From: an archaeon
GTDB lineage: Archaea; Nanobdellota; Nanobdellia; Pacearchaeales; GW2011-AR1
Reading direction: 5' to 3'
DNA: 23,610 bases
NCBI GenBank assembly: GCA_030699005.1
Contig: JAUYLQ010000001.1
Location: 1-23,610 of the forward strand
A program made the translations under genes and the position numbers. A model generated the notes under the pieces. The model searched no databases. It was not told where the DNA came from and saw only the letters and a program-made list of their open reading frames with translations. Positions 23,231 to 23,610 of the stretch are shown here, piece by piece (the first letter of the stretch is position 1; every line of letters starts with the position of its first letter).

Positions 23231-23303
23231 TAGCCCCACCCGGATTCGAACCGGGGTCACAGGCTTCAAAGGCCTGCATACTTGACCGCTGTACTATGGG
23301 GCT
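23231..23303 (-). tRNA. tRNA-Gln (anticodon TTG)
   Basis: The minus strand folds as a tRNA: acceptor AGCCCCA/TGGGGCT, anticodon stem CAGGC/GCCTG around loop CTTTGAA with TTG at 23267-23269, and T arm CCCGG-TTCGAAT-CCGGG. The discriminator is A and CCA is not encoded. There is no intron. In archaea this tRNA is usually charged with Glu and amidated by GatDE; neither gene is in the window. Confidence 0.95.
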
Positions 23304-23470
23304 TTTTAAGTTTAATCTTAAAGTTTCAGTTCATTTTAAAATCTTTTCTTTAAATTTTTATCATGAATTACAATCTGTTTTATAAAAGAACAAACTTATT
23401 CTTGAGAAGCAACAGCTCTTTTTAACTTTAAAATTCTAACTTGGGGGGTTCACTAAAAAATTTTAATGAA

Positions 23471-23480
23471 CTAATATAAA
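23471..23480 (+). promoter_or_regulatory. TATA-like box for the gene at the right edge
   Basis: CTAATATAAA is centred about 26 bases before the ATG at 23502, matching the leaderless pattern seen elsewhere in the window. Confidence 0.45.
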
Positions 23481-23501
23481 AAAACAAGGATAATCTAATT
23501 C

Positions 23502-23610
23502 ATGAAAAAAGCATTGCTTTCATGCCTTAGGCAGAAAGTTTTTTTCAAAGATTTGCTTGTTGAGAGGTATATACTTCCCCTTAAGGGAACTATGCTTTCA
23601 GAGACACGCA
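23502..23610 (+). CDS. Start of an unidentified gene, cut by the right edge
   Basis: An ATG at 23502 opens 36 codons to the edge without a stop (M-K-K-A-L-L-S-C-L-R, then F-F-K-D-L-L-V-E-R-Y-I-L-P-L-K). The start is supported by the TATA-like box 26 bases upstream. The visible part is too short to assign; it has no clear signal peptide or membrane segment. Confidence 0.55.
   Translation, partial: MKKALLSCLRQKVFFKDLLVERYILPLKGTMLSETR

Noticed and set aside
23118..23240. The 10-base repeat TAGCCCCACC in the GC-richer segment and at the tRNA-Gln 3' end, as a possible integration (att) pair
   Set aside because: The copies are only about 110 bases apart with no integrase or cargo between them, and ten matching bases is too little to support an attachment duplication.
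1..23610. CRISPR arrays, complete insertion sequences or an origin of replication
   Set aside because: No regularly spaced repeats, no transposase reading frame and no clear cluster of origin repeats were seen; the GINS gene alone does not indicate an origin here.

Overview
The window looks like chromosome from a small-genome archaeon, most likely a DPANN lineage of the Woesearchaeota/Pacearchaeota type; the lineage is inferred from memory of protein style, with no search run. Archaeal identity is well supported: eL42 and eS1 ribosomal proteins, a GINS subunit, stand-alone Bud32 kinase, archaeal-type SRP54 and FtsY, PRC-barrel proteins, a pilin-like K-K-G/Q leader, and many genes whose TATA-like box lies about 24-27 bases before the start codon, implying leaderless mRNAs. 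The DNA is AT-rich, and the two tRNA genes and a segment near 23,060-23,150 stand out as GC-richer.

Left third (1-8261, minus strand): a two-gene unit for large exported proteins. A 615-residue protein with a pilin-like N-terminal helix is followed, with an ATGA overlap, by a giant secreted protein that is open over 2139 codons and runs off the left edge. Where it is cut it is entering a lytic-transglycosylase-like (SLT) domain. A peptidoglycan-cleaving fold in an archaeal secreted protein is the most striking item here.

Middle (8312-16779): a small HTH protein and a small membrane protein, divergent from eL42-eS1; tRNA-Thr(UGU); a minus-strand thioredoxin / winged-HTH / small membrane protein / YbjQ-like operon; GINS; a phosphoglycerate-mutase-like enzyme; an MgtC/DUF4010 membrane protein; and, divergent from the last across one shared TATA-like box, ftsY followed by srp54.

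Right third (16853-23610, mostly plus strand): a tight five-gene cassette of bacterial-style small-molecule proteins (VOC, DUF1428, two PhnB-like, YdeI/OmdA-like) that looks laterally acquired; VKOR; Bud32; a His-rich membrane protein; a small zinc protein on the minus strand; a VTT/DedA-type membrane protein with two tandem PRC-barrel paralogues; a GC-richer segment of unknown nature; tRNA-Gln(UUG) on the minus strand; and the start of an unidentified gene at the right edge. VKOR (with some thioredoxin-like partner) could serve disulfide formation in exported cysteine-rich proteins such as the giant protein, but that link is inference.
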